From NCBI GenBank assembly GCA_900544605.1, contig UQVP01000003.1, forward strand, positions 6,075-70,074: 64,000 bases of DNA, in the 5' to 3' direction. Positions 1 to 8,377 of this stretch are shown in pieces (the first letter of the stretch is position 1; each line of letters starts with the position of its first letter). This DNA is from an uncultured Mycoplasmatota bacterium (GTDB lineage Bacteria; Bacillota_I; Bacilli_A; RF39; UBA660). A model generated the notes under the pieces. It had not been told where the DNA came from and did not search any database. It was given only the letters and a program-made list of their open reading frames with translations. The position numbers were made by a program, and so were the translations under genes.

Positions 1-414
1 AAGCATCTTCTTAGAAGCAATATTTCCTTCTGTTCCTTCGTATTTATCACTTAAATAAATAACTTCTTTTATTCCCGATTGAATAATTGCTTTAGCACAT
101 TCATTACAAGGAAACAAAGTTACATAAATACGACAATCTTTAACGGAACGTGGTGAATTTAAAATAGCGTTTAGCTCTGAATGACAAACATATGCATATT
201 TTGTATCAAGAAATTCTCCTTCTCTTTCCCAAGTCATACACTTATCATCATCGTATCCACGAGGAGCTCCATTATAACCAGTTGATACTATTTTATCATC
301 ACTATCAACAATACAAGCCCCTACTTGACTAGATGGATCTTTACTTCTTTCTGCTGCAACCATAGCAACAGCCATAAAATATTGTTCCCAACTTATATAA
401 TCTTCTCTTTTCAT
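1..414 (-). CDS. deoxycytidylate (dCMP) deaminase, C-terminus cut by window edge
   Basis: The start codon at 414 follows a GTAGGTG ribosome-binding site, and the frame stays open to base 1, so the end of the protein lies outside the window. The visible 138 residues carry the zinc-deaminase signature: HSE in CHSELNAI (zinc His and proton-shuttle Glu) and PCNEC (two zinc Cys). The NGAPRG loop is typical of dCMP deaminases of the ComEB type. The enzyme makes dUMP for thymidylate synthesis in the cytoplasm. It is the last visible gene of the rimP-nusA-rnpM run, 7 bases after rnpM, so co-transcription is likely. Confidence 0.9.
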   Translation of the reverse strand, partial: MKREDYISWEQYFMAVAMVAAERSKDPSSQVGACIVDSDDKIVSTGYNGAPRGYDDDKCMTWEREGEFLDTKYAYVCHSELNAILNSPRSVKDCRIYVTLFPCNECAKAIIQSGIKEVIYLSDKYEGTEGNIASKKML

Positions 415-421
415 GTTACAC

Positions 422-682
422 CTACTTAACTAAATTTTTTAACTGTTCAAAAATACTATTTGGTACTTCTACCTCTAATATTTTATTTAAACATTTATTT
501 TTTTCAGCTTTTGCAAAAACAGCTATATCTTTTTTTAAATAAGCTCCATGTCCATTAGCTTTACCAGTAGTGTCAATAATAACTTCACCTTCTGGAGTTC
601 TTACTACCCTTACAAGTTCTTGTTTTGGATATTTTTCTCTTGTTACAACACAAGTTCTCATTGGTATTTTCTTTGCTTTCAC
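422..682 (-). CDS. rnpM: YlxR/RnpM family RNA-binding protein
   Basis: An 86-residue basic protein of the YlxR (DUF448) family, with the usual N-terminal PMRTCVV block and a GHGAYL motif in place of the common GRGAYL. The family sits next to nusA throughout the Bacillota and in B. subtilis has been described as a modulator of RNase P. The start is GTG at 682, preceded by TAGGTG at good distance. It lies 8 bases after nusA in the same operon, so it is probably co-expressed with the transcription and ribosome-assembly factors upstream. Confidence 0.9.
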   Translation of the reverse strand: MKAKKIPMRTCVVTREKYPKQELVRVVRTPEGEVIIDTTGKANGHGAYLKKDIAVFAKAEKNKCLNKILEVEVPNSIFEQLKNLVK

Positions 683-690
683 GTTAACAC

Positions 691-1866
691 CTACTCTACA
701 ACGTTAATGCCCATTTCTTTAGCTTGTTCGTATGTTTTTACATCTATTTTATAATGAGTTAAACGAGATGCTAACTTAACATTTATACCTTTACGTCCAA
801 TTGCAAGTGATAAATTATCATTATCAACTACAACTAAAGCTTCTTGTTTTTTCTCATCAGTTACAAATACATGTAAATTTTTAGCAGGACTTAACGCATT
901 TTCAATAAACTTACTAACGTCTTTGTTGTATGGAACGATATCTATTTTTTCACCATGTAATTCATTTAAAATATTAGCAATTCTTGAACCTCTTTCACCA
1001 ATACATGAACCAACTGGGTCGATATTAGGATTCTCTGAATAAACAGCAATTTTAGTTCTATTACCAGCATCACGAGCAACACTGTATACTAAAATTAGTC
1101 CTTCATTTATTTCTGGAATCTCTAGTTCAAATAATCTTTTGATAAATCCATAATGAGTTCTTGAAAGTAAGATAAGTGGACCTTTAGAACCATTTTCTAC
1201 TTTACTAACGTACACTTTAATACTAGAACCCATCTTGATAGTTTCTCCTGGAATAATTTCACTCTTAGGTAATATTCCTTGTGTTCTTCCTAAGTTAATA
1301 TAATAATTTCTAGCATCTTCCATTTCAACAATTCCTGAAATCATTTCATCTTGTTTATCAGAAAATTCTTCAATAATAGTATTTCTTTCAGCTTCACGAA
1401 TTTTTTGAACTACAACTTGTTTTGCTGTTGCAGCAGCAACTCTACCAAAATCTTTTGGTGTAACTTCTTCTTCAATTGTTTCCCCTACTTCAATATTAGG
1501 AACTATTTCACGAGCTTCAGTAAGTGGGATATGGATTCTTTCATCAAAAATGAATGGCTCTTTTTCTTCTACTTCTTCATCTGCATTTTCTTCGTTTTCT
1601 TCTTTATCTTTTGCTTCTTGTTCATTTAATAAATCCCATTCTTCTAACTCTTCATAGTTATCTGGAACAACAGTTTTAAATGAATAAACATGTACTTCAC
1701 CGGTATCACCATTAACATCTACTCTAACATTAGATAGTGAGTGGTAATTCTTTTTGTAAGCAGAAGTAAGTGCTAGTTGCATAGCTTCAATAATTACATC
1801 TTTTGATATTCCTTTTTCTTTAACGATTAGATCAATCGCATTTTTAAATTCTTTACTGTTCATCAT
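691..1866 (-). CDS. nusA: transcription termination/antitermination factor NusA
   Basis: About 391 residues: N-terminal RNA-polymerase-binding domain, an acidic linker rich in Glu near residues 95-115, an S1 domain, then two KH domains with GxxG-type loops (IGERGSR and IGRKGIN). It lacks the C-terminal acidic repeats of E. coli NusA, which is normal in Bacillota. It binds RNA polymerase and nascent RNA and controls pausing and termination. Two adjacent ATGs (1866 and 1863) follow GAGGAA at 1873-1878; the first gives 6-base spacing. The start lies inside the end of rimP, so the two are translationally coupled. Confidence 0.95.
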   Translation of the reverse strand: MMNSKEFKNAIDLIVKEKGISKDVIIEAMQLALTSAYKKNYHSLSNVRVDVNGDTGEVHVYSFKTVVPDNYEELEEWDLLNEQEAKDKEENEENADEEVEEKEPFIFDERIHIPLTEAREIVPNIEVGETIEEEVTPKDFGRVAAATAKQVVVQKIREAERNTIIEEFSDKQDEMISGIVEMEDARNYYINLGRTQGILPKSEIIPGETIKMGSSIKVYVSKVENGSKGPLILLSRTHYGFIKRLFELEIPEINEGLILVYSVARDAGNRTKIAVYSENPNIDPVGSCIGERGSRIANILNELHGEKIDIVPYNKDVSKFIENALSPAKNLHVFVTDEKKQEALVVVDNDNLSLAIGRKGINVKLASRLTHYKIDVKTYEQAKEMGINVVE

Positions 1867-2119
1867 ATTCACTTCCTCTTTCTTTAGAACATACATCTAA
1901 AATATAGTTTTCTTCAATTGGATCTTCTTTATCTAAGATTGGATTAATTAATTTACATACAGTTACACAATCATCAACAGTAATATAACCTTTTTTGTCA
2001 ATGATAACGCGAAGAAACTTGGTACTTCCTTCTTTTACATATTCAACTGTATCCAATTTATAACCATTTTCTTCGATTGTTTTTTTTATTAAATCTTCCA
2101 CTTTTTTTATTAAATCCAT
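1853..2119 (-). CDS. rimP: ribosome maturation factor RimP, N-terminal domain only
   Basis: The start at 2119 follows a strong GGGAGG site, and upstream in-frame starts lie before the predicted transcription start. The 88 residues match the N-terminal domain of RimP (IEENGYKLDTVEYVKEG, LRVIIDKKG, VDDCV) up to the YILDVCS strand. The normal SPGLDRPL motif and the SH3-like C-terminal domain (about 60-70 further residues) are absent. The frame instead ends in a short hydrophilic tail that overlaps the nusA start. The full-length protein helps 30S assembly. This copy either works as a single domain or is decaying. Confidence 0.8.
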   Translation of the reverse strand: MDLIKKVEDLIKKTIEENGYKLDTVEYVKEGSTKFLRVIIDKKGYITVDDCVTVCKLINPILDKEDPIEENYILDVCSKERGSEYDEQ

Positions 2120-2141
2120 AAATACCTCCCATACTATATTA

Positions 2142-2164
2142 AAGAGTGGGTTTTGCCCACTCTT
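2142..2164 (-). promoter_or_regulatory. 5'-end stem-loop of the rimP-nusA mRNA
   Basis: A perfect 9-bp inverted repeat (AAGAGTGGG / CCCACTCTT) with a 5-base loop begins about 10 bases after the predicted transcription start. No U-tract follows in either direction, so it is not a terminator. It could protect the 5' end or regulate rimP translation; the role is inference. Confidence 0.6.
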
Positions 2165-2180
2165 CGTTGAATACGCATAT

Positions 2181-2210
2181 ATTATAACATACATTTTATA
2201 TTTTTCACAA
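2181..2210 (-). promoter_or_regulatory. sigma-A promoter of the rimP-nusA operon
   Basis: The -35 is TTGTGA (2205-2210) and the -10 is TATAAT (2181-2186), with 18-bp spacing and an extended TGn element. It points to rimP and is divergent from the CPBP gene. Confidence 0.75.
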
Positions 2211-2264
2211 TATATTTAATGAAAAAAATAAGAAATACATGATATAATATATTAAGGTGATAGA

Positions 2265-3170
2265 ATGAAAGAAAAAGATAAATTTTTATTAACATTTAGT
2301 TCGTTTATTTTATTTATAGTATTACTACTTGCAGAAAACTTTTTTTATTATACATTATCAATAGATATTAACAATCTAGGTAATTTAAGAAAGATTGTAG
2401 ATGGAGCTTATATTTTCACTTCACTTTGTATTGCAATTACTTTTTATTTAGTAAATAAAAAAGCTAAAAACGTTGAAAAAAGACTTATCACTTTTGGAAA
2501 AGGCATGGCAGCTTTATTTACATATTTTACTTTAAGTGAGTTACAAACATTACCTTTAGTTTTATCTGGTGTAGATTATAATGTTATGCCCCTTGCTTTA
2601 AAAGTAATATATTTATTAAGTTTTGAAATTTTAATGGTTTCTGCTATAGGATTAATATTAAATAAAGAAATAAAAAAAGCTTTAACAGATATTAAAAAAA
2701 ATCATCAAAAATATTTTAGTAAATACTTAAAATATTGGTTATATTCTTTAATTATAATGGCTGGTTCAAATATCATTATTAGTTTTATAAATGGTGGTGG
2801 GGTTGCTGGCAACGAAGAAACAATAAGACAAATATTTACAAAAGCACCAATTTACATGTTTATATCAGCTGTATTTATTGCCCCTGTCCTTGAGGAATTA
2901 ACGTTCAGACAAGCTTTTAGGAATATTTTTTCTAACGATAAAGTATTCATTATTATGTCAGGTTTAATATTCGGAGGATTACATGTTATTGGTAATGTAA
3001 ACAGTCCAGTTGATTTATTATATTTAATACCTTATTGTACACCTGGATTTGTATTTGCTTATATTATGGCTAAAACTGATAACGTTTTTGTTTCAATGGG
3101 ACTTCACTTCTTACACAATGGAGTTATGATATCTTTACAAATATTATTAATGGTACTAGGTCAAATTTAG
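2265..3170 (+). CDS. CPBP family intramembrane metalloprotease (CAAX protease type)
   Basis: 301 residues with about eight hydrophobic segments. The C-terminal half has the CPBP/Rce1 motifs: EELTFR near residue 210 (EExxxR), GGLHV, and HFLHN near the end, which supply the catalytic Glu and metal-associated His residues. The start follows AAGGTGAT. Bacterial members cleave membrane substrates or act in bacteriocin immunity; the substrate here is unknown. It stands as a single transcription unit with its own terminator overlapping the stop codon. Confidence 0.85.
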   Translation: MKEKDKFLLTFSSFILFIVLLLAENFFYYTLSIDINNLGNLRKIVDGAYIFTSLCIAITFYLVNKKAKNVEKRLITFGKGMAALFTYFTLSELQTLPLVLSGVDYNVMPLALKVIYLLSFEILMVSAIGLILNKEIKKALTDIKKNHQKYFSKYLKYWLYSLIIMAGSNIIISFINGGGVAGNEETIRQIFTKAPIYMFISAVFIAPVLEELTFRQAFRNIFSNDKVFIIMSGLIFGGLHVIGNVNSPVDLLYLIPYCTPGFVFAYIMAKTDNVFVSMGLHFLHNGVMISLQILLMVLGQI

Positions 3171-3187
3171 ACCTAGTATTTTTTTTT
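3154..3187 (+). terminator. rho-independent terminator of the CPBP gene
   Basis: TACTAGGTC / GACCTAGTA stem followed by eight T residues; it includes the stop codon of the upstream gene. Confidence 0.9.
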
Positions 3188-3226
3188 GAATTGTGCTAAT
3201 ATAAGTTTAGAATAGGAATGACATTT

Positions 3227-4096
3227 ATGAATGAAGAAAAGAAAAAGCATCCCATTATAAAATTTATAATTATATTTATTTTAATAATTGCTGCTATATT
3301 ATTATATAGTAGATTTATTGCAACAAAGGGGTTAGTAACCAAAGAATATAAAATAACAAGTAGTAGTATTCAAGATAACTTCCATGGCTTTAAAATAGTA
3401 CATATAAGTGATGTCCACTATGGAAGAACAACTGATAAAAAAGATTTAAACAATATGGTTAAAGAAGTTAATTTATTAAAACCTGATATTGTTGTTCTCA
3501 CTGGTGACTTGATTGATAGAGATACAAAATTAGATGATGATTTAAAAGGTGAAATAAGTGAAGCTTTAAGTTCAATAAATGCTAATGTAGGAAAATATGC
3601 GATAAGTGGCAATCATGATAGTAACTTTAGTGAATGGGAGAGTATTATTAACGATAGTGGGTTTAAAAATTTAAATGATACATATGAGCTTATATATAAT
3701 GATGGATATACACCTATATTACTTGCCGGATTAAGTTCTAATTTAAATAACCAAGTTGATATTACTGAAAGATATAATAAAATTCTTGAATATTCAAATA
3801 ATGAAAATATCAAAGAATTATACAAAATATTATTAATTCATGAACCAGATTATATAAATAATATAGATTATTCAAACTTCAATTTAATTTTAGCTGGGCA
3901 TTCCCATAATGGGCAAGTAAGATTACCATTTATCGGTGGTATTATCTTACCTAATGGAGCAAAAAAATATTATAAAGAACATTATAAAATAAATAATACA
4001 GATTTATATATTTCAAGTGGTATAGGAACTTCAGGAATAAGTTTCAGGTTATTTAATAAACCTTCTATCAATTTTTATCGTTTAACAAACAAATAA
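3227..4096 (+). CDS. membrane-anchored metallophosphoesterase (YkuE-like)
   Basis: 289 residues starting at the ATG 9 bases after AGGA; an ATG at 3218 directly abuts the AGGA and cannot use it. An N-terminal transmembrane helix (about residues 10-30) is followed by a calcineurin-like phosphoesterase domain with all dimetal motifs: DVHYGR, GDLIDR, GNHD, a lone His in LLIHEPD, and GHSHNGQ. The closest known type is B. subtilis YkuE, a membrane-associated phosphoesterase. The substrate is not evident. It is monocistronic, ending in a hairpin terminator. Confidence 0.88.
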   Translation: MNEEKKKHPIIKFIIIFILIIAAILLYSRFIATKGLVTKEYKITSSSIQDNFHGFKIVHISDVHYGRTTDKKDLNNMVKEVNLLKPDIVVLTGDLIDRDTKLDDDLKGEISEALSSINANVGKYAISGNHDSNFSEWESIINDSGFKNLNDTYELIYNDGYTPILLAGLSSNLNNQVDITERYNKILEYSNNENIKELYKILLIHEPDYINNIDYSNFNLILAGHSHNGQVRLPFIGGIILPNGAKKYYKEHYKINNTDLYISSGIGTSGISFRLFNKPSINFYRLTNK

Positions 4097-4097
4097 A

Positions 4098-4126
4098 GAG
4101 CTTGTGAAATTCACAAACTCTTTTTT
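4098..4126 (+). terminator. terminator of the phosphoesterase gene
   Basis: Stem GAGCTTGTGAA / TTCACAAACTC with one mismatch, followed by six T. The other strand has a weaker TTTATTT tail, so it may also stop the convergent gene. Confidence 0.8.
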
Positions 4127-4886
4127 AAAACAATGATATTAATAGTAACAACCCAAAACTAAATGTTATTAAAACTAATAATAATGTATCTACAAAAGCA
4201 GCTTTATGATCTATCTTTTTTGTTTTAGTAAAACCATTGTTTGTATAAGTACCAATAGCTTCTTCTGTTTTTAATTTTTTATCTAAAGCATCTAATATAT
4301 AAATTAACTCTTCACTTGTTCTATTTTTATCTTTAGCAATTTCTTTTAATTCATCAGAACTAAGATTGTATAACCATTCATAATTTAGTCCTTGAGAATT
4401 TTTAATTACTTTATTATCATCATTACTGATAGTTTTTTTAGGATTAAGTAATTGAATGTCTAAATATTTCCTTACACGATCAGCAATTAATTCAAACGAG
4501 TCATAATTTAAATTACGATTATCAACAATAACTTCTTTAATGACAGAATCTGTATTAATAAATTCTTGTATATCTTTTATTTTAGACACCAATTCATTTC
4601 TTGAATTAATATTATCTCTTTCAACTTCTTTTTTTAGTATTTTAATAATTTCATTAACAATAATATTGATTTGTAATCTTTTTAAATCCACATTAGGATG
4701 TTCTTCTAATTTAAAGCTACTTGGCGGTAAAGAAAGACGAATACCGTCTTCACCATTATATTTTTCAACATACATAATATCATTTAAATTATCTGGATTA
4801 GACATAATTAAATATTCAAAACCATTCATTGGTATGGCATCTAAGATGTCATACTGTATATTATTATACTTTAATCTCTGTGCCAT
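4125..4886 (-). CDS. hypothetical protein with C-terminal membrane anchor
   Basis: 253 residues, no family recognised. The ATG at 4886 follows AGGTGAT. The N-terminal 50 residues are beta-rich (pattern NGFEYLIMS then MYVEKYNG), followed by helical charged sequence and a single C-terminal hydrophobic helix (about residues 230-250), so it is probably tail-anchored with the bulk in the cytoplasm. The N-terminal part faintly resembles that of the protein at 25727-26485 (both combine a short beta unit with a Tyr-Leu core). It is not clearly linked in function to the pilin-like gene upstream. Confidence 0.6.
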   Translation of the reverse strand: MAQRLKYNNIQYDILDAIPMNGFEYLIMSNPDNLNDIMYVEKYNGEDGIRLSLPPSSFKLEEHPNVDLKRLQINIIVNEIIKILKKEVERDNINSRNELVSKIKDIQEFINTDSVIKEVIVDNRNLNYDSFELIADRVRKYLDIQLLNPKKTISNDDNKVIKNSQGLNYEWLYNLSSDELKEIAKDKNRTSEELIYILDALDKKLKTEEAIGTYTNNGFTKTKKIDHKAAFVDTLLLVLITFSFGLLLLISLF

Positions 4887-4911
4887 ACTATCACCTATTA
4901 TCATTATAGCA

Positions 4912-4949
4912 AAAAAGAAAAAAAAGAAAAGTGTTTTTTTACTTTTCTT
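4912..4949 (-). terminator. terminator after the pilin-like gene
   Basis: Stem AAGAAAAGT / ACTTTTCTT with an 8-base loop and a long T-rich tail on the minus strand. Confidence 0.8.
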
Positions 4950-4956
4950 GATTTTT

Positions 4957-6093
4957 TTAGCTTAAGTTTGATTTTGAGACAGTTATAACTGGGCGAATAC
5001 CGGCTGGACCATTTGGGGAGGCCCACATAGATAGTGTAGAAAACTCTATTGATACCCAGTAAGCTTCATAATATGTATTAGCTGGTGTTGACGTCCAATA
5101 ACCATGAAAAGCATCATTTATAGTTGAATAATCTGTAGGAATAGATTGATACACAGGTCCCATTACAAAATTAGGTAAAGATTCGGCAGATACATTTTCA
5201 ATTTGTTCTTTTGATGGCAATGTAATTTGATTAAATAATAACTTTGTCCATGATGCTGTATTCGTTCTCAACGCAAATTCTGCTGTGATTGGCCCTAATT
5301 CATTTGTTGCACATATACCGCCTAATTGACAAGGACCGTTATCCTTTTTCATTGTATCTGTCACTACACCACCAGCAGCTTTAAAATCTTCTGCCGATAA
5401 CCATGATACAGAACCACTTATATTTTTATTTAATATTAGTGAGACTTTATCACCATTTGTTTCTAATACATAAAACGTTAGGTTTTTGCTATCATCACTA
5501 TCGCCCAAATTGCATATATATGTTACTCCATTATCATATTTACTTGTTGCTTCGGTCGACAATAACCCAATTTCTTCTTCTGAATATGATGATTCTAACA
5601 ATGGATCAGCTTTAGCATTCCATATAAAACTTTTTACTTTTTTTTCAGCTACTTTGCATAATACACCATTATATGACTGCCTTGCTGTAGCTTTATCATC
5701 TACATAACCAACACTATAATCATCTACTGTCAATAATGTTTTTGGATGATATACTCCACCATTGGCTATTCTAACTGTTCCTGATGTTGGTTTATTTCCA
5801 CTCATATCTATTGTGATTTTATCTTTATCATTTTCTCCACATCCTGATGCTGGACATAAATTACCATCTGGTTGGATTTGATAATCTCCATTAGAAATCT
5901 TTGTTCCATCAATTTTTGATTCTGCCACTTTTTGTTCTACTGCTTTTACATAATTATCAGCAGAACGTTCTGCTGCTCCCTTCTTTGCATTCTTAATTGT
6001 ATTCATTACTATTGGTGTTGCAATAAGAGCGATGATTGCTAATACCACTATTACCGCTAATAACTCTATTAAAGTAAAGCCTTTTCTTTTCAT
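4957..6093 (-). CDS. type IV pilin-like protein with large C-terminal domain
   Basis: 378 residues. The N-terminus is a classic class III/prepilin signal: short basic leader MKRKG, then FTLIELLAVI and a 20-residue hydrophobic helix, predicting cleavage before Phe6 by a prepilin peptidase. The long C-terminal part (from about residue 140) contains paired Cys and ends in YWTSTP, AYWVS and GIRPVIT motifs, as in exported C-type-lectin-like or Lcl-like adhesin domains fused to pilin stems. AGGAGG precedes the start. No pilus assembly ATPase, platform protein or prepilin peptidase is in the window, so it must rely on machinery elsewhere. Role as adhesin is inference. Confidence 0.8.
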   Translation of the reverse strand: MKRKGFTLIELLAVIVVLAIIALIATPIVMNTIKNAKKGAAERSADNYVKAVEQKVAESKIDGTKISNGDYQIQPDGNLCPASGCGENDKDKITIDMSGNKPTSGTVRIANGGVYHPKTLLTVDDYSVGYVDDKATARQSYNGVLCKVAEKKVKSFIWNAKADPLLESSYSEEEIGLLSTEATSKYDNGVTYICNLGDSDDSKNLTFYVLETNGDKVSLILNKNISGSVSWLSAEDFKAAGGVVTDTMKKDNGPCQLGGICATNELGPITAEFALRTNTASWTKLLFNQITLPSKEQIENVSAESLPNFVMGPVYQSIPTDYSTINDAFHGYWTSTPANTYYEAYWVSIEFSTLSMWASPNGPAGIRPVITVSKSNLS

Positions 6094-6225
6094 ATTTCTT
6101 TCTACCTCCTATACTTTACACTTTAATTATACCCTATTTTATTTTGATTAAACATCTAGTCATTATACAACTTTTTATATATTTTTTTACTTATACATCA
6201 ACTCCATTCTTATAAAGGACATAGC

Positions 6226-6282
6226 AAAAAACACAAAGAAATCTAGACTACAAATAAGTCTAGAAACTTTGTGTTTTCTTTA
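6226..6282 (-). terminator. long terminator-like hairpin ending the small-ORF unit
   Basis: Outer stem AAAACACAAAG / CTTTGTGTTTT and inner stem AGTCTAGA / TCTAGACT around a 7-base loop; T-rich on both exits. The small ORF stops inside it. Confidence 0.8.
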
Positions 6283-6359
6283 TTATTCAATATTATAGTA
6301 TGATTAAATACCCCCCAGGTTGGTGTTTCTGTTAAATTTTTAACAACAACTTTAACCAT
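6243..6359 (-). CDS. possible 38-residue small protein
   Basis: An ATG at 6359 preceded by AAAGGAAAG at 7-base spacing opens a 38-codon frame beginning MVKVVVKNLTETP and ending FLDLFVV. It has its own consensus promoter and hairpin terminator, so it forms a complete tiny transcription unit. No family is recognised; it could equally be a small RNA with a chance ORF, because the stop lies inside the terminator stem. Confidence 0.4.
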   Translation of the reverse strand: MVKVVVKNLTETPTWGVFNHTIILNNKENTKFLDLFVV

Positions 6360-6384
6360 ACTGCCACTTTCCTTTACTATATTA

Positions 6385-6413
6385 ATTTTACAATATTTTC
6401 ATTTCTTTTTCAA
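6385..6413 (-). promoter_or_regulatory. promoter of the small-ORF unit
   Basis: TTGAAA (6408-6413), 17-bp spacer, TAAAAT (6385-6390), directly after the stop of the upstream gene. Confidence 0.7.
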
Positions 6414-6420
6414 TATATTT

Positions 6421-7608
6421 TTAATCATTTGATAAGTTATCAAAATATCCTTGAATAAACACTACAGGTGTTCCTTTATCTCCACTACCACTGGTAAGAT
6501 CACATAATGAACCTATTAAATCAGTTAAACGGCGAGGAGTTGTTCCTTGGGATAACATATTACCTTTTAAATCAGAATCTTTCTTTTTTATTTCTTCTTT
6601 AATTGCTTCTTTTAATTCATCACCTTTTAAATTAGCAAATTTATTATCAGAAATGTATTTTAATTTGATTTCGTTTGGTGTACCTTCTAGACCACTTGTA
6701 TAGGCAGGAGATACAACAGGATCAGCAAGCTCCCAAATATGTCCAACAGGATCTTTAAATGCGCCATCGCCATAAACCATTACTTCTATATTTTTACCTG
6801 TTAATTCTTTTAATTTGTTTTGAATATCTAAAACTAATTTATCGCCTGTTTTTGGAAATAGTTTTACTCTTTCTTCTGTTGATTTATTTGAACCAAGCAA
6901 TCCATAATTAGGGTTAAAGCCACTACCATTAACTGGTTCATTCATGATTTCATATAGCCCGTAAACAGTACTTGCGCCTGCTTCTTCTAACATTTTCTTT
7001 GTACGATATCTTGTATGAATATCACAACTTAAAACATCATTTGTATAGTTCAATATTTCTTTTGGATTATTAGCAAAAACAAATTCTACATCACAGTTTT
7101 CACTCTCAATTAAATCTCTATAAAAATCAACCATGTTAATTCCTGTAAATGGATGAATAAAAGTTCCAAAAGTTTCTTTATATTCATCTTCACTAATTAC
7201 ACTAGATAAATTATATTTACTATTATCTAAAGTTTCTTCATCTAAAATACTATTTCCGACTTCATCTGCTGGAAAACTCAATAACATTATTATTTTATCC
7301 ATACCGCGAGCTATGCCTTTTAAAATCATTGAAAATCTATTACGACTTAAAATTGGATAAACAACCCCAATATTTTTACTTGGAAATTTATTTTGAACAT
7401 CAGTTGCAATATCATCTACTGTTACATAGTTTCCTTCACTAATTCCAACTACTGCTTCAGTAATTGCAACTATATCTTTATCTTTAAATTCAAATCCTTC
7501 ACTTTCTTTTGCAGCCATTAATGAATTAACAACAATATTAGCTAAATCATCATTTTCTTTAATTATAGGTGTTCTAATACCTCTAACTGTTGTACCTACG
7601 TTTCTCAT
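6421..7608 (-). CDS. coenzyme F420-0:L-glutamate ligase-like protein
   Basis: 395 residues over the full length of the FbiB/CofE-like fold (PF01996 type), opening NVGTTVRGIRTPII and containing the family's ITEAVVGISEG and VMVYGDGAFKDPVGHIWE stretches. The true enzymes add glutamate to F420. Bacillota of this kind do not make F420, and this paralogue family is common in them with unknown substrate. The start follows GGAGGGATGAT. It is monocistronic or the last gene of a short unit with mtnN, 69 bases upstream. Confidence 0.8.
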   Translation of the reverse strand: MRNVGTTVRGIRTPIIKENDDLANIVVNSLMAAKESEGFEFKDKDIVAITEAVVGISEGNYVTVDDIATDVQNKFPSKNIGVVYPILSRNRFSMILKGIARGMDKIIMLLSFPADEVGNSILDEETLDNSKYNLSSVISEDEYKETFGTFIHPFTGINMVDFYRDLIESENCDVEFVFANNPKEILNYTNDVLSCDIHTRYRTKKMLEEAGASTVYGLYEIMNEPVNGSGFNPNYGLLGSNKSTEERVKLFPKTGDKLVLDIQNKLKELTGKNIEVMVYGDGAFKDPVGHIWELADPVVSPAYTSGLEGTPNEIKLKYISDNKFANLKGDELKEAIKEEIKKKDSDLKGNMLSQGTTPRRLTDLIGSLCDLTSGSGDKGTPVVFIQGYFDNLSND

Positions 7609-7677
7609 ATCATCCCTCCATCATCTACTATCTAATTATATCATGAGAAAATGGATTAGTCTATAAAACCAATTCAT

Positions 7678-8367
7678 TTACAATTTATATATAATCTCTG
7701 ATATGAATTTAGCAACATTTTTACTACTTTGTTCTAAAAATTCTTCATATGTTATAACATTATCTCCGTTAGGTATATCTGAAATAGCTCTTAGTACTAA
7801 AAATGGTATATGACATAGATAACATACTTGGGCTATACTAGAGCCTTCCATCTCAACACAGTAAGCATCAAATTTGTTTTTTATCTTAGTAGCCATATTT
7901 TTATCTGTACAAAATATATCTCCAGATGCAATAACACCATTATGGATAGTATATTTATTTTCTCGTGCTACTTCGTTAGCAATTTTAATTAAATATTCAT
8001 CACCATCTATAAATTTACCCACGTTTGGAATATAACCTTTTTCATGGTCAAATGCCGTTATATCAAAATCATGTTGAACTAATTTATTTCCAATCACAAT
8101 ATCACAAACACTTAAATTTTCATTTAATCCACCTGCTACACCAACATTTATAATATAATCAACTTGCATGTTATCAATTAATATCTGGGTGCATCTAGCG
8201 GCATTTACTTTTCCAACTCCTGATTCACACAAAACACAATTAGTATTACCTATCGTGCATTCATAAAAATCTAATTCAAAAATTTTATATTCTTTTTCTA
8301 CATTAACAATATCAAGAAGGGCCTCTAACTCTTCTTTCATTGCAAAAATAATTCCAATCTTTTTCAT
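7678..8367 (-). CDS. mtnN: 5'-methylthioadenosine/S-adenosylhomocysteine nucleosidase
   Basis: 229 residues, full length for MtnN. It shows the family pattern GIIFAMKEEL at the N-terminus, INVGVAGG in the middle, VEMEGSSIAQV (catalytic and ribose-binding Glu residues) and VLRAISD near the C-terminus (catalytic Asp). It hydrolyses the N-glycosidic bond of MTA and SAH, recycling SAM by-products in the cytoplasm. AAAGGAGG precedes the start. It follows an integral membrane protein gene by 10 bases, so both are probably one transcript. Confidence 0.93.
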   Translation of the reverse strand: MKKIGIIFAMKEELEALLDIVNVEKEYKIFELDFYECTIGNTNCVLCESGVGKVNAARCTQILIDNMQVDYIINVGVAGGLNENLSVCDIVIGNKLVQHDFDITAFDHEKGYIPNVGKFIDGDEYLIKIANEVARENKYTIHNGVIASGDIFCTDKNMATKIKNKFDAYCVEMEGSSIAQVCYLCHIPFLVLRAISDIPNGDNVITYEEFLEQSSKNVAKFISEIIYKL

Positions 8368-8377
8368 GTTGCCTCCT

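Larger units (their letters stand above)
6094..6420. other. 327-base stretch between pilin-like and F420-ligase-like genes
   Basis: Holds, on the minus strand, a consensus promoter (6385-6413), a 38-codon ORF with RBS (6243-6359) and a long hairpin (6226-6282). The remaining part up to 6225 is AT-rich, contains the pilin leader and a possible TATAAT box near 6130, and shows nothing else. Confidence 0.6.

Noticed and set aside
5403..5707. Two plus-strand frames inside the pilin-like gene
   Set aside because: Both are shadows of a gene with clear prepilin and C-terminal motifs on the other strand, and neither has an RBS.
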